Shown here piece after piece: positions 46,610 to 54,488 of a DNA stretch of 64,000 bases (the first letter of the stretch is position 1; every line of letters begins with the position of its first letter). The position numbers and the translations under genes were made by a program. Location: positions 1 to 64,000 of the forward strand of contig NZ_AAWL01000001.1 in the NCBI RefSeq assembly GCF_000169155.1, given 5' to 3'. The notes below the pieces were generated by a model that was not told the origin of the DNA, ran no database searches, and was given only the letters and a program-made list of their open reading frames with translations. The stretch is from Thermosinus carboxydivorans Nor1. GTDB taxonomy: Bacteria > Bacillota > Negativicutes > Sporomusales > Thermosinaceae.

Positions 46610-46717
46610 TTAAACCAATCGGAATAACCGCATGAGTTCGGCGTCAACATAGGGATCAACGCCGCCCAGGTCGTCAGCAATACCGCCAACATTGGCAAGT
46701 TCCGGTTGCTGCGCCAT
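46610..46717 (-). CDS. Riboswitch-controlled 35-residue microprotein
   Basis: A short reading frame with a strong ribosome site (AGGAGGGAGAAGG then ATG), starting MAQQPELANVGG and ending DAELMRLFRLV. The protein is soluble and acidic in the middle (ADDLGGVD), with a short amphipathic C-terminal helix. It lies between a ykkC-family riboswitch with its terminator and a dedicated downstream terminator, so it is the only gene of the transcript. I do not recognise a family. The ribosome site, promoter, riboswitch and terminator together support real expression. Confidence 0.7.
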   Translation of the reverse strand: MAQQPELANVGGIADDLGGVDPYVDAELMRLFRLV

Positions 46718-46775
46718 CCTTCTCCCTCCTTTTCCTAGTCCAAAATAAAACAATGTATATTGTATCCATGGCATA

Positions 46776-46935
46776 AAGCAAAAGACCATGCGAAACCTCT
46801 CACCCGAAGGCAAGAAACTTTCCGCGAGGTCTTTTATCCCTACGATGTAAGCGGCATAGGCCGCATTTGTATTGCTTGGTCCAGTCCTGCCAGGCAGCTC
46901 CAGCCCTAGATACACTTTCTTGCAAATATTCATTT
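46776..46935 (-). ncRNA. ykkC-family riboswitch upstream of microprotein
   Basis: Minus strand core: TATCTAGGGCTGGAGC, CAGGACTGGACCAAGC, TTACATCG and GGGATAAAAGACC; P1 is GCAAGAAAGT / AGTTTCTTGC (46923 to 46809). A terminator (46776-46835) pairs AAAAGACC and GCGGAAA with TTTCGC and GGTCTTTT, overlapping the aptamer 3' side, so binding should turn expression on. It closely resembles the riboswitch of the leu leader, so the same ligand (ppGpp is the leading guess) is likely. Confidence 0.8.
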
Positions 46936-46942
46936 TGAATAC

Positions 46943-46971
46943 ATTATACTGAAACATATGCATCCAGTCAA
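46943..46971 (-). promoter_or_regulatory. Promoter of riboswitch-microprotein transcript
   Basis: Minus strand TTGACT-N17-TATAAT, placed about 20 bases ahead of the aptamer. Confidence 0.85.
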
Positions 46972-47223
46972 TATACTATTCCTGTTAAGTTGCCCCAAAA
47001 ATTATCATAGAGACAGTTTCGGTGACAACCTGGTAAAAGGGCTAAATTAGCGTTTCAAAACAGCAGAAACAGCATTGTTAAGTGTTGTCTTAAGTGTTGT
47101 CAAGAGAACCGTCCCTCTGACAATGAGATCCGTCCCTTTGACAATACTCTGACACTTGTTATTACCGAGTGCATGAGACGGGCAAGCCATGTAAATACTA
47201 CATGGCGAAAGGAGGGATTAACC
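46972..47223 (+). other. Gap with short direct repeats and DUF1540 leader hairpin
   Basis: TTAAGTGTTGTC occurs twice in tandem (about 47080-47103), and CCGTCCCTCTGACAAT is repeated as CCGTCCCTTTGACAAT (about 47109-47145). The second contains TTGACA (47138-47143), which with TATTAC (47160-47165) may be a promoter. An 8-bp hairpin GCCATGTA / TACATGGC (47188-47208) lies just before the DUF1540 ribosome site. Confidence 0.5.
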
Positions 47224-47388
47224 ATGGCTGATATCTTAGCAGGCGTTAAATGCACGGTCCAAAACTGTAAATACTGGAACAGTGGCTACAAATGTTCCGC
47301 CCCATCCATCGAAGTAAATGTCGATGGCGGCGGCACCTCGGCTAGCAGAAGCCCCGAGACAAACTGCAAAACCTTTGTTCCACGGTAA
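47224..47388 (+). CDS. DUF1540 small cysteine protein
   Basis: 54 residues with four Cys (VKCTVQNCKYW, YKCSAPSIEV, ETNCKTF), matching DUF1540, a probable metal-binding domain common in spore-forming Firmicutes. The family role is not established. ATG 47224 follows AAAGGAGGGATTAACC; earlier in-frame codons lack a ribosome site. Single-gene transcript with its own terminator. Confidence 0.85.
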   Translation: MADILAGVKCTVQNCKYWNSGYKCSAPSIEVNVDGGGTSASRSPETNCKTFVPR

Positions 47389-47392
47389 CGCC

Positions 47393-47427
47393 AAAAGGCA
47401 TTAGAGAAATCTTCTCTAATGCCTTTT
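47393..47427 (+). terminator. Terminator of DUF1540 gene
   Basis: A perfect 16-bp stem AAAAGGCATTAGAGAA / TTCTCTAATGCCTTTT with a 3-base loop. Confidence 0.9.
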
Positions 47428-47580
47428 CACATTTAAAGACGCCGACATGCTGCAATAGGCGACACATTGGGCTGACGGCAAGCAAAAACCGTAGCAGCCG
47501 TAAGCCGCGCCGCATACAATACGGTAGCTCAAAGTGGCAAAAGCCCAGCCAGGGGCTAAAAGGGAGAGGGAGGTAACGTT

Positions 47581-48510
47581 ATGCGCAAAGATGCAAAGAT
47601 CTATATAGCCGGCCACCGCGGCCTGGCAGGCTCAGCCATTGTCCGGCAGCTGCGCAGTCAGGGATATGTTAACATTATTACCCGCACCAGCGCCGAACTG
47701 GACCTGCGCTGCCAGGCCGCCGTCGACGCGTTTTTCCGCGCCTTCCGCCCGGAATACGTTTTTCTCGCTGCCGCCAAAGTAGGCGGGATTTGGGCTAATA
47801 ACCGCTATCCCGCCGAATTTATCTATGATAATCTGGCGATCGCGACGAACGTCATTCATGCCGCCCATTGCTACGGCGTGAAGAAACTGCTCTTCCTCGG
47901 CAGTTCCTGCATCTATCCCAAATACGCCAGCCAGCCGTTAAAAGAGGAATATTTGCTTACCGGCGAATTGGAACCGACCAATGAATGGTACGCGGTGGCG
48001 AAAATTGCCGGGATTAAGTTATGTCAGGCCTACCGCCGGCAATACGACGCTAACTTTATTGCGGTCATGCCGGCCAACTTATACGGCATAAACGACAATT
48101 TTGACTTAGAAACAGCGCATGTGCTGCCGGCCCTGCTGCGCAAATTCCATGAAGCCAAAGCAGCCGGCATGAGCGCTGTTACCGTCTGGGGCAGCGGCAA
48201 GGCGCGGCGCGAGTTTCTCTATGTCGATGATTTAGCCGAAGCGTGTTGTTTTTTGATGCAAAATTATGACGGCGAAGAAATTATTAATGTGGGAACCGGT
48301 ACGGACATTACCATTCGGGAATTGGCCGAACTTATCCGGGAAATCGTCGGTTTTAACGGTGATATTATTTACGACCGAACGAAACCGGACGGCACTTTTC
48401 AGAAACTGCTTGACGTAACGAAAATTAACCGGCTGGGCTGGCAGGCGAAAATTGGCCTGCGCGAAGGAATTGAGAAAACCTACCGTTGGTTTAAAGACTG
48501 CTTAAGTTAA
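47581..48510 (+). CDS. fcl: GDP-L-fucose synthase
   Basis: 309 residues, an extended short-chain dehydrogenase. NADP-binding GHRGLAGSA at the N-terminus, the SSCIYPK segment with the catalytic Ser/Cys region, and the YAVAK active-site Tyr/Lys (EWYAVAKIAG) fit Fcl/WcaG. It epimerises and reduces GDP-4-keto-6-deoxymannose, the product of Gmd, which is encoded next door but on the opposite strand. ATG 47581 follows GGGAGGTAACGTT. Confidence 0.92.
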   Translation: MRKDAKIYIAGHRGLAGSAIVRQLRSQGYVNIITRTSAELDLRCQAAVDAFFRAFRPEYVFLAAAKVGGIWANNRYPAEFIYDNLAIATNVIHAAHCYGVKKLLFLGSSCIYPKYASQPLKEEYLLTGELEPTNEWYAVAKIAGIKLCQAYRRQYDANFIAVMPANLYGINDNFDLETAHVLPALLRKFHEAKAAGMSAVTVWGSGKARREFLYVDDLAEACCFLMQNYDGEEIINVGTGTDITIRELAELIREIVGFNGDIIYDRTKPDGTFQKLLDVTKINRLGWQAKIGLREGIEKTYRWFKDCLS

Positions 48511-48526
48511 AGGCGGAGCCATGTGG

Positions 48527-48573
48527 AAAAGGCGGCTATAGCCGTTAAAAATACGGCGGCAGCCGCCTTTTTT
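48527..48573. terminator. Bidirectional terminator between fcl and gmd
   Basis: Stem AAAAGGCGGCT / AGCCGCCTTTT with an inner GCCG/CGGC pairing separates the two convergent genes. Confidence 0.85.
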
Positions 48574-48576
48574 ACA

Positions 48577-49662
48577 TTATTCCGCATAACTACTGATTGG
48601 AAAACCATGGCTGCGGCATAAAACGTCCCGGTTGGCCTGCTCTAGGTCGGCCTGCACCATCATTTTTACCAGTTCGGGAAAGGTAACTTTCGGCGTCCAT
48701 CCTAGCTTGGCCTTGGCTTTGGCTGCGTCACCCAGCAATAGGTCAACTTCCGTGGGCCGGAAATAGCGGGGGTCGACTCTAACCAGCACCTGACCGGTAG
48801 CACTGTCCACCCCTATTTCGTCAAGGCCGGCGCCGCGCCACTCAATCTTAATGCCGACATTGGCAAAAGCCAGCTCGACGAATTCGCGGACGGAATGGCT
48901 TTCGCCGGTGGCAATGACGTAGTCGTCGGGGCGGTCTTGCTGCAGCATCAGCCACATGGCTTCCACGTAATCGCCGGCAAACCCCCAGTCGCGCCTGGCG
49001 TTTAAGTTGCCTAGATACAACGTGTCCTCTAGTCCCAGTTTGATGCGGGCCACACCCCGCGTAATCTTGCGGGTAACAAAGGTTTCGCCCCTAAGCGGCG
49101 ATTCATGATTAAACAAAATGCCGTTACAGGCAAAGATGTTATATGCTTCCCGGTAATTGACGGTAATCCAGTAGGCATACAACTTGGCGGCGGCGTAGGG
49201 GCTGCTGGGGTAAAAGGGAGTGGTTTCCCGCTGCGGCACTTCCTGAACTTTGCCGAATAGTTCACTGGTCGAGGCCTGATAAAAGCGCACTTTCTCCGTC
49301 AGGCCAAGGATGCGGATAGCTTCTAACAGCCGCAGCGTCCCGATAGCATCGCTGCTGACCGTGTATTCCGGCATTTCAAAGGAAACTTTTACATGACTTT
49401 GGGCCGCCAGATTATAGACTTCGTCAGGCTGCACCTCCTGCATAATTCGGATAAGATTGGCGGCGTCGGTCAAATCGCCGTAATGCAGGAAAAAATTTAC
49501 AGCCTTTTCATGCGGGTCCCGGTACAATTGTTCAATCCGCGCGGTATTGAACAGCGAAACCCGCCGTTTGACGCCGTGGACCTCGTACCCCTTTTTTAGT
49601 AAAAATTCCGCCAGATACGCCCCATCTTGGCCAGTAATCCCGGTAATTAGCGCTTTTTTCAT
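48577..49662 (-). CDS. gmd: GDP-mannose 4,6-dehydratase
   Basis: 361 residues, the usual length. [15 protein letters not shown] is the NADP site, [11 protein letters not shown] and [10 protein letters not shown] hold the catalytic Thr/Glu and Tyr/Lys, and [16 protein letters not shown] is a Gmd signature. It makes GDP-4-keto-6-deoxymannose for GDP-fucose (via Fcl) or related sugars. It lies about 100 bases after a glycosyltransferase gene on the same strand. Confidence 0.95.
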   Translation of the reverse strand: MKKALITGITGQDGAYLAEFLLKKGYEVHGVKRRVSLFNTARIEQLYRDPHEKAVNFFLHYGDLTDAANLIRIMQEVQPDEVYNLAAQSHVKVSFEMPEYTVSSDAIGTLRLLEAIRILGLTEKVRFYQASTSELFGKVQEVPQRETTPFYPSSPYAAAKLYAYWITVNYREAYNIFACNGILFNHESPLRGETFVTRKITRGVARIKLGLEDTLYLGNLNARRDWGFAGDYVEAMWLMLQQDRPDDYVIATGESHSVREFVELAFANVGIKIEWRGAGLDEIGVDSATGQVLVRVDPRYFRPTEVDLLLGDAAKAKAKLGWTPKVTFPELVKMMVQADLEQANRDVLCRSHGFPISSYAE

Positions 49663-49768
49663 TGGTTATTACCCCCTCCCAGCGCACGCATTGCATCGTC
49701 CTTGCCAGTACTGGCGGCGGATAAACCAGATAAGGCAACGGCCGGCGCGAGTACCACGCCTGTGGCGC

Positions 49769-50959
49769 TTATCTCGCTGGCGCCAACTTTTTCCCAAAAA
49801 GCGCCACTGCCTCTTCAACCAGCCGACAGAATGCTTGACCGTAACCAGCGGCTAAACCTTCCGCCTGCAGCCTAGCCTCGGTTTCCCGCGCAGCGTCCGG
49901 ACCAGGCCGGGCGACTGCCAGTAGCGCGGCCATTTTGGCAGCCAGGTCATGGACATTGGTGCGTTTAAAATAAATGCCGTATTCATGTTCCAGATGGACA
50001 TCTAGATCGGACAGGATAAGGGGCTTGCCTAAGGCCCGGCACTCCTCAACGATAAGGCTTAACCCCTCAAACAACGAGGGCTGCACGACAAACAGGCTAC
50101 GCCGGATAAGCTGAATTTGGTCGTGCCGGGGTATTTGCCCCAAAATGTGGATTAAATCGGTGACGCCCAGCTCGTTAATATAGCGTTCTAATTCTTGCAG
50201 ATAGCCCGGATGGCGGAAATCATCGGGCAATCCGGTGCAAACCAGCTGAACCTCCTGCCCGGCCTGGCGCAAAAGGGCGATTGCTGCAAACAATAGCCGG
50301 TGATTTTTGTGGACCCAGAACTGGTTGCAGCAAAGGACAAAACGGTCCGGCAAGCGGTATTTCGCCTGAACCGCCGCCGGGTCGCCAGCATACCACTCTG
50401 CTTCCGGCGCTACCCGTAGGGACAGCACTCTGGTCACGGCTTTCGACTGAGGGAAAAAGCGCCAAAAGTCGCGTTCAACCGCTCGGCTGCTGCAAAAAAC
50501 CAAACGTGCCTGGTCGGCAATCCGGCGGCATAATTCATCCCGCAGCGCAATGTCCTGATCCGAAAAAAAACCGGGCAAATATTTGTGCTGAAAATCGTGA
50601 ATCCATGATGCCGCACACCGGCCGGGAAGAACATTGAAGCTAACGGGAAACAGGAAATCGATCCGGTAAAATAAATCGTCCCAATTCGCGCAATGGATCA
50701 GCGGCAGACCGGTAGCGGCAGACGCCGCGCCAATATCAGCCCCCATGAAAATAAGGCCGTCAAACAAGGCGGCGAACGGGCGATAGCAGGCAAAACCGTC
50801 CAGGGTATCACCGGTAATTACCAGAAAAAGCCGGGGCCGCTCCTCGCGCGGCAGGGAAGTTACCGCCTTGACATGCAGCTCCATATGCAAAACGCCGCCA
50901 AGCCAGCCTTTTCCGCCCACAACCGGAATTCCAACGCGTAAATGTTTTAGCATACCCAT
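49769..50959 (-). CDS. GT4-type glycosyltransferase
   Basis: 396 residues, GT-B fold. The C-terminal half contains the nucleotide-sugar site PSLFEGLSLIVEECRALGKPLILSD (read as EGLSLIVEECRALGKP) of family 4 transferases. No membrane helices. Start ATG 50959 follows AGGAAAGGAAA. Its place upstream of gmd suggests it adds fucose or another GDP-sugar to a surface glycan. Donor and acceptor unknown. Confidence 0.82.
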   Translation of the reverse strand: MGMLKHLRVGIPVVGGKGWLGGVLHMELHVKAVTSLPREERPRLFLVITGDTLDGFACYRPFAALFDGLIFMGADIGAASAATGLPLIHCANWDDLFYRIDFLFPVSFNVLPGRCAASWIHDFQHKYLPGFFSDQDIALRDELCRRIADQARLVFCSSRAVERDFWRFFPQSKAVTRVLSLRVAPEAEWYAGDPAAVQAKYRLPDRFVLCCNQFWVHKNHRLLFAAIALLRQAGQEVQLVCTGLPDDFRHPGYLQELERYINELGVTDLIHILGQIPRHDQIQLIRRSLFVVQPSLFEGLSLIVEECRALGKPLILSDLDVHLEHEYGIYFKRTNVHDLAAKMAALLAVARPGPDAARETEARLQAEGLAAGYGQAFCRLVEEAVALFGKKLAPAR

Positions 50960-51402
50960 TTTCCTTTCCTCGTCCTTTTATATTTCGCCGATATCCAAGA
51001 CTTGCTAGTTTCTTTGCGGCGCCTGCCGCTATAGCGACACTTGTTGCGCCAGCTTGTTAATAATGGTCAGCGTCTACTCCGAAAACTCTACACCTGTTTT
51101 CATTCTTTGTTGGTATCGTGCTAACGACATGGGGGTCTACCCTGAAAAGCGTTAAACCGCCAAGGGCGCAAAGAACGCAAAGGGCTACGCGCGCGACAGT
51201 TGTCGCGCTTGAATTATTTTATATGGAACCGCGGAGGACACGGAGAAAATTTTTTATTCAATTCTTCGCGCGATGAATATCGCGCCTCTGTGCCCTCTGT
51301 GGTTGAATAACGGTTTTCATTCTTTGTGGTGCCAACTGTTGGCATGATAATCTTTGTGGTGCCGATTTATCGGCATGAATATCTCCATATACGTTTAACA
51401 TT
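50960..51402. other. Gap holding repeat copy B next to the insertion sequence
   Basis: No gene visible. The left part (50960-51147) is unremarkable apart from CTACCCTGAAAA, also found inside copy A. The right part is copy B of the dispersed repeat. Confidence 0.55.
51148..51392. repeat. Dispersed repeat, copy B
   Basis: Shares with copy A the segment around CGCGACAGTTGTCGCG, the arms CGCGGAGGACACGGAG and CTCTGTGCCCTCTGTGGT flanking a small palindrome (CGCGCGATGAATATCGCG), and two successive copies of the GTGCC-N7-GGCATGA module. Ends about 10 bases before the insertion sequence. Confidence 0.8.
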
Positions 51403-52932
51403 ATTGAGAGTTTTGCATAATTCAATCGCAAGTTATCCACAAAGAGATGTCTTTAAGCAATTTTGATGTCAAATTCAAGAGCTATTAGTGTAATTAGCCA
51501 ATTTTTAACAAAAATGCTCCAATATCATCCTAAAAAAGGGTAGACCTATCCCTATGGTGGGCTAATTCTGTAAAAAGTAAGATGAAAAACAATAATTAGG
51601 CTGCTTTTTGCTGATGTATCTGGCGATTAACCGCTATTGTTCCTGCCAGTAAAGCAATGCAGCAAAGCATTAGATGTGCTGTAACCTTTTTAATTCCCTG
51701 TACACGAACCGTGTTTGCTCCAAGCTGCTCCTTCAATCGGGAAAATGCTCGTTCTACCGATGTTCGCTCCGCATAAAGTTTTTCCCATTCCCGTGTGCCA
51801 CGATGAGGAGTACAGAAGCTGCGCGGATCATCTTCAACTTTTTTCTTTATAACCAGGCCATAGTTAGACGGTGAACACCATGCACTCCCGTTAGGACAAT
51901 TAACTTTGCCACATACATGGGGACACCGAAACTTTAATATTCCTTTTTCTCTTTCACACCCCCAGTAAACCATCGGATAACCCATGGAGCATGTTGGAGT
52001 ACGATTTTCGTCCATTCCTTCGGGCGGTAATTTTTCTTTCCGGCGATTGAGAGGGATAATGGCTTGTGCTTGGCGCTCATATGCGGCTTGATAAACATCT
52101 TTGGCATCATAGCCCATATCCATGCAGTAGTACTTTGGCTGGTGCTTGATTTCATCCATTAAAGGGATAGCCTGTGTGACATCGTTCCGATTGGCAGGAG
52201 TGACTTTGACGGCTATAGGTAATTCGCTTTTGGTGTCAACTGCCAGGTGTAGTTTATAGCCAAACCATACATGTTGATTACCATGGGTATCTAGCTTAGC
52301 ACCCCAGGTAGCACTGTCGCCATTGCTATTTAGCTCCTTTTTAGGAACAGGTTTTTCATAAGAGTCGATGGCGCTGGCATCGATTGCAACAACTTCACCA
52401 GATATGACCTTGTCTTGAATGGCGGTATCTACCAAAGCAGAGAATAGCACTTGTAGGCTATCTGTCTCAGCTATCTTTTGAAAGAAACGACTAAATGTAG
52501 CTAATGATGGTACAGGCTGCTCTAGTGAAAAGCCGCATTCGTAGCGAAAAACCAAGTCAGTTTTTAAGCGCTCGACCAGTAATGTGACGGTAGGAATGGA
52601 ACATAACCTCATTGCAAGAAAGGCTTTTATTAATGCGGCTGAACTATATCCTTTAGGGCCGCGGATAGATTTTATTGGTAAAGTCTTTAACAAGGGGTGA
52701 AGATCAATACTTTCAAAAACCATCGCCAGACGAGTTTTGGGTTGATATTGCATAAGAGTATCGAAGGAAAATAAGGGTTTTTGCCGAATATACATAGTGA
52801 CTTCAACCTCCATTTGCTGGATTTGGATTGTTTTGTCACTTGATAAATTCGGCAATTCTGGGGGTGAAGTCCTTTTTATTGTCTTCAGAACCCTTGATTT
52901 ATCTGGGCTGCAAAATATGAAAATCTCTCAAT
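51403..52932 (-). mobile_element. DDE insertion sequence
   Basis: About 1.53 kb around a single transposase gene. The ends carry the inverted sequence ATTGAGAG (51403-51410 and, inverted, 52925-52932), followed by similar but imperfect bases, so these are probable terminal inverted repeats. TTTAA is seen near both sides and could be the target duplication, but this is uncertain. The right end touches the stop codon of the GlcD-type gene. Confidence 0.65.
51596..52795 (-). CDS. DDE transposase (IS4/IS5/IS1182-like)
   Basis: About 399 residues. An N-terminal DUF772-like domain (SSAALIKAFLAMRLCSI), then the RNase H-fold catalytic core with the acidic residues in VVAIDASAID, MDMGYDA and RTSVERAFSRLKE, interrupted by a Cys-rich insertion (FRCPHVCGKVNCPNG). 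No stops interrupt it, so it may be active. The start is ATG 52795 with GGAGG 10 bases upstream. Family assignment beyond DDE_Tnp_1 type is tentative. Confidence 0.85.
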   Translation of the reverse strand: MYIRQKPLFSFDTLMQYQPKTRLAMVFESIDLHPLLKTLPIKSIRGPKGYSSAALIKAFLAMRLCSIPTVTLLVERLKTDLVFRYECGFSLEQPVPSLATFSRFFQKIAETDSLQVLFSALVDTAIQDKVISGEVVAIDASAIDSYEKPVPKKELNSNGDSATWGAKLDTHGNQHVWFGYKLHLAVDTKSELPIAVKVTPANRNDVTQAIPLMDEIKHQPKYYCMDMGYDAKDVYQAAYERQAQAIIPLNRRKEKLPPEGMDENRTPTCSMGYPMVYWGCEREKGILKFRCPHVCGKVNCPNGSAWCSPSNYGLVIKKKVEDDPRSFCTPHRGTREWEKLYAERTSVERAFSRLKEQLGANTVRVQGIKKVTAHLMLCCIALLAGTIAVNRQIHQQKAA

Positions 52933-54333
52933 TTAAATGTCAATAACTTTGCCGGGATTGAGGATGAGGTTGGGGTCGAGCGCTTGCTTAATCGCTTTCA
53001 TCATCTTGATTTCTACCGGGCTAGCAAACCTTTCAAGCAATTTGACCCGCTTGTAGCCGATGCCGTGTTCACCGGACAGTTTACCGCCTAAGCTGTAAAC
53101 CAGCGTATACAGTTCTTCCTGGACGGCCGGCAGAACGCGGTTCCATTCTTCATCGCTCATCTTATCTTTGAGGATATTGACGTGGATATTGCCGTCAGCA
53201 GCATGGCCGGCGCAGTGCATGGTTACGCCATGTTTGCGGCCGATGGCGGCGATTTGCTCAACAGCTTTGGGGATTTCGCTCATGGGAACGACAATGTCTT
53301 CCATGGAGAAAACTAGGCTGCGGGCGCGGTCGGCCTCGGCGAACGCCTTGCGCGCTTTCCAGATTTTCGCCGGGTCGGCGACCAGCACGGCCATAGCGCC
53401 GTTTTCGCTGCACAGTTCGTCAATGGTGGCCGCTTGTTCTTCAAGTTGTTCTTCATTTTCGCCTTCCAGCTTAATGATAATATAATAGCCATTATCGCTG
53501 TGGGGCTGTTTTTCCCGCAAAAATTCCTCGCAGCACTTGATGGTTTCGTTGTCCATGAACTCAACGCAGGTGGGCGTGATACCGGCGGCCATGATTTTTG
53601 GTACGACCCCGATTGCGGTCGTAAGATCAGGGAATACGGCCAGCAGGTCAATCTGTTCCTTGGGAAGCGGCATCAGCTTCAGATATATCTTGGTAATGAC
53701 GCCCAGGGTGCCTTCTGAGCCAATAATCAGGTTGACGAGACTATAGCCGGTGGAATCTTTCATGCATTTGCCGCCCAGGGTGACAATTTCCCCCTCGGGA
53801 GTGACAATCTCCAGACCGTATATCTGGCGGCGGGTGGTACCGTATTTGACCGCCTTATTGCCGCCCGCATTGGTGGCAACATTGCCGCCGATGAAGGAAC
53901 TGTCGCCGCTGCACGGATCGCCGGCATAGAGATAACCGGCGGCGTTGGCCGCTTTTTGCACCGCCTCGGTGGTTACGCCTGGTTCAACGACCATAAACAT
54001 ATTAATGGTATCAATTTCCAAAATTTTATTCATCCGCTCCAACGACAGGACGATGCCGCCTTTGAATGGCACGGCGGCACTGGCCAGGCCGGTGCCGGCG
54101 CCCCGTGGGACAACGGGTATGCGTTCGCGGTTGGCAAGTTTAATAATTTCGGCGATTTCCGCCGCATTGGCCGGCAGGACCACTGCTTCCGGCATTTTCA
54201 CATATTTGGGGTCGGTTACTTCGTCGTGGGAATAGGGCTCCATCTTCTCGGGGGTGGTCCACACATATTTCTCCCCGACGATCTTTTTCAGCTCTGCAAT
54301 TACAGCCTCGTTCACCGGATTGTAAGAGGCCAT
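52933..54333 (-). CDS. GlcD-type FAD-linked 2-hydroxyacid dehydrogenase
   Basis: About 466 residues, full length. N-terminal FAD_binding_4 domain (PRGAGTGLASAAVPFKGG, GGNVATNAGGNKAVKYG, IGSEGTLGVITKI) and C-terminal FAD-oxidase domain with HCAGHAADGNIHVN and SGEHGIGYKR. It oxidises glycolate, D-lactate or a similar acid. Partner genes (etfAB, glcF) are absent here, so the electron acceptor is unknown. ATG 54333 follows GAGGGAGGGAAAAAAC. The insertion sequence ends exactly at its stop codon without shortening it. Confidence 0.88.
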   Translation of the reverse strand: MASYNPVNEAVIAELKKIVGEKYVWTTPEKMEPYSHDEVTDPKYVKMPEAVVLPANAAEIAEIIKLANRERIPVVPRGAGTGLASAAVPFKGGIVLSLERMNKILEIDTINMFMVVEPGVTTEAVQKAANAAGYLYAGDPCSGDSSFIGGNVATNAGGNKAVKYGTTRRQIYGLEIVTPEGEIVTLGGKCMKDSTGYSLVNLIIGSEGTLGVITKIYLKLMPLPKEQIDLLAVFPDLTTAIGVVPKIMAAGITPTCVEFMDNETIKCCEEFLREKQPHSDNGYYIIIKLEGENEEQLEEQAATIDELCSENGAMAVLVADPAKIWKARKAFAEADRARSLVFSMEDIVVPMSEIPKAVEQIAAIGRKHGVTMHCAGHAADGNIHVNILKDKMSDEEWNRVLPAVQEELYTLVYSLGGKLSGEHGIGYKRVKLLERFASPVEIKMMKAIKQALDPNLILNPGKVIDI

Positions 54334-54488
54334 GTTTTTTCCCTCCCTCACTCGGGTATAACCAGCAAGTTATACTACTTGCTAAATTCAGTATAATCTG
54401 GCAGGTAAAATTTGTCTATAAAAATTTTTTATAAAATATATCAAAATGGGTCTTATAAGCCAATGCTTTTAGCTATTGGTTGCCGATT

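Noticed and set aside
47416..47616. A 66-codon Cys-containing frame on the minus strand.
   Set aside because: It overlaps the DUF1540 terminator and the fcl start, and has no ribosome site.
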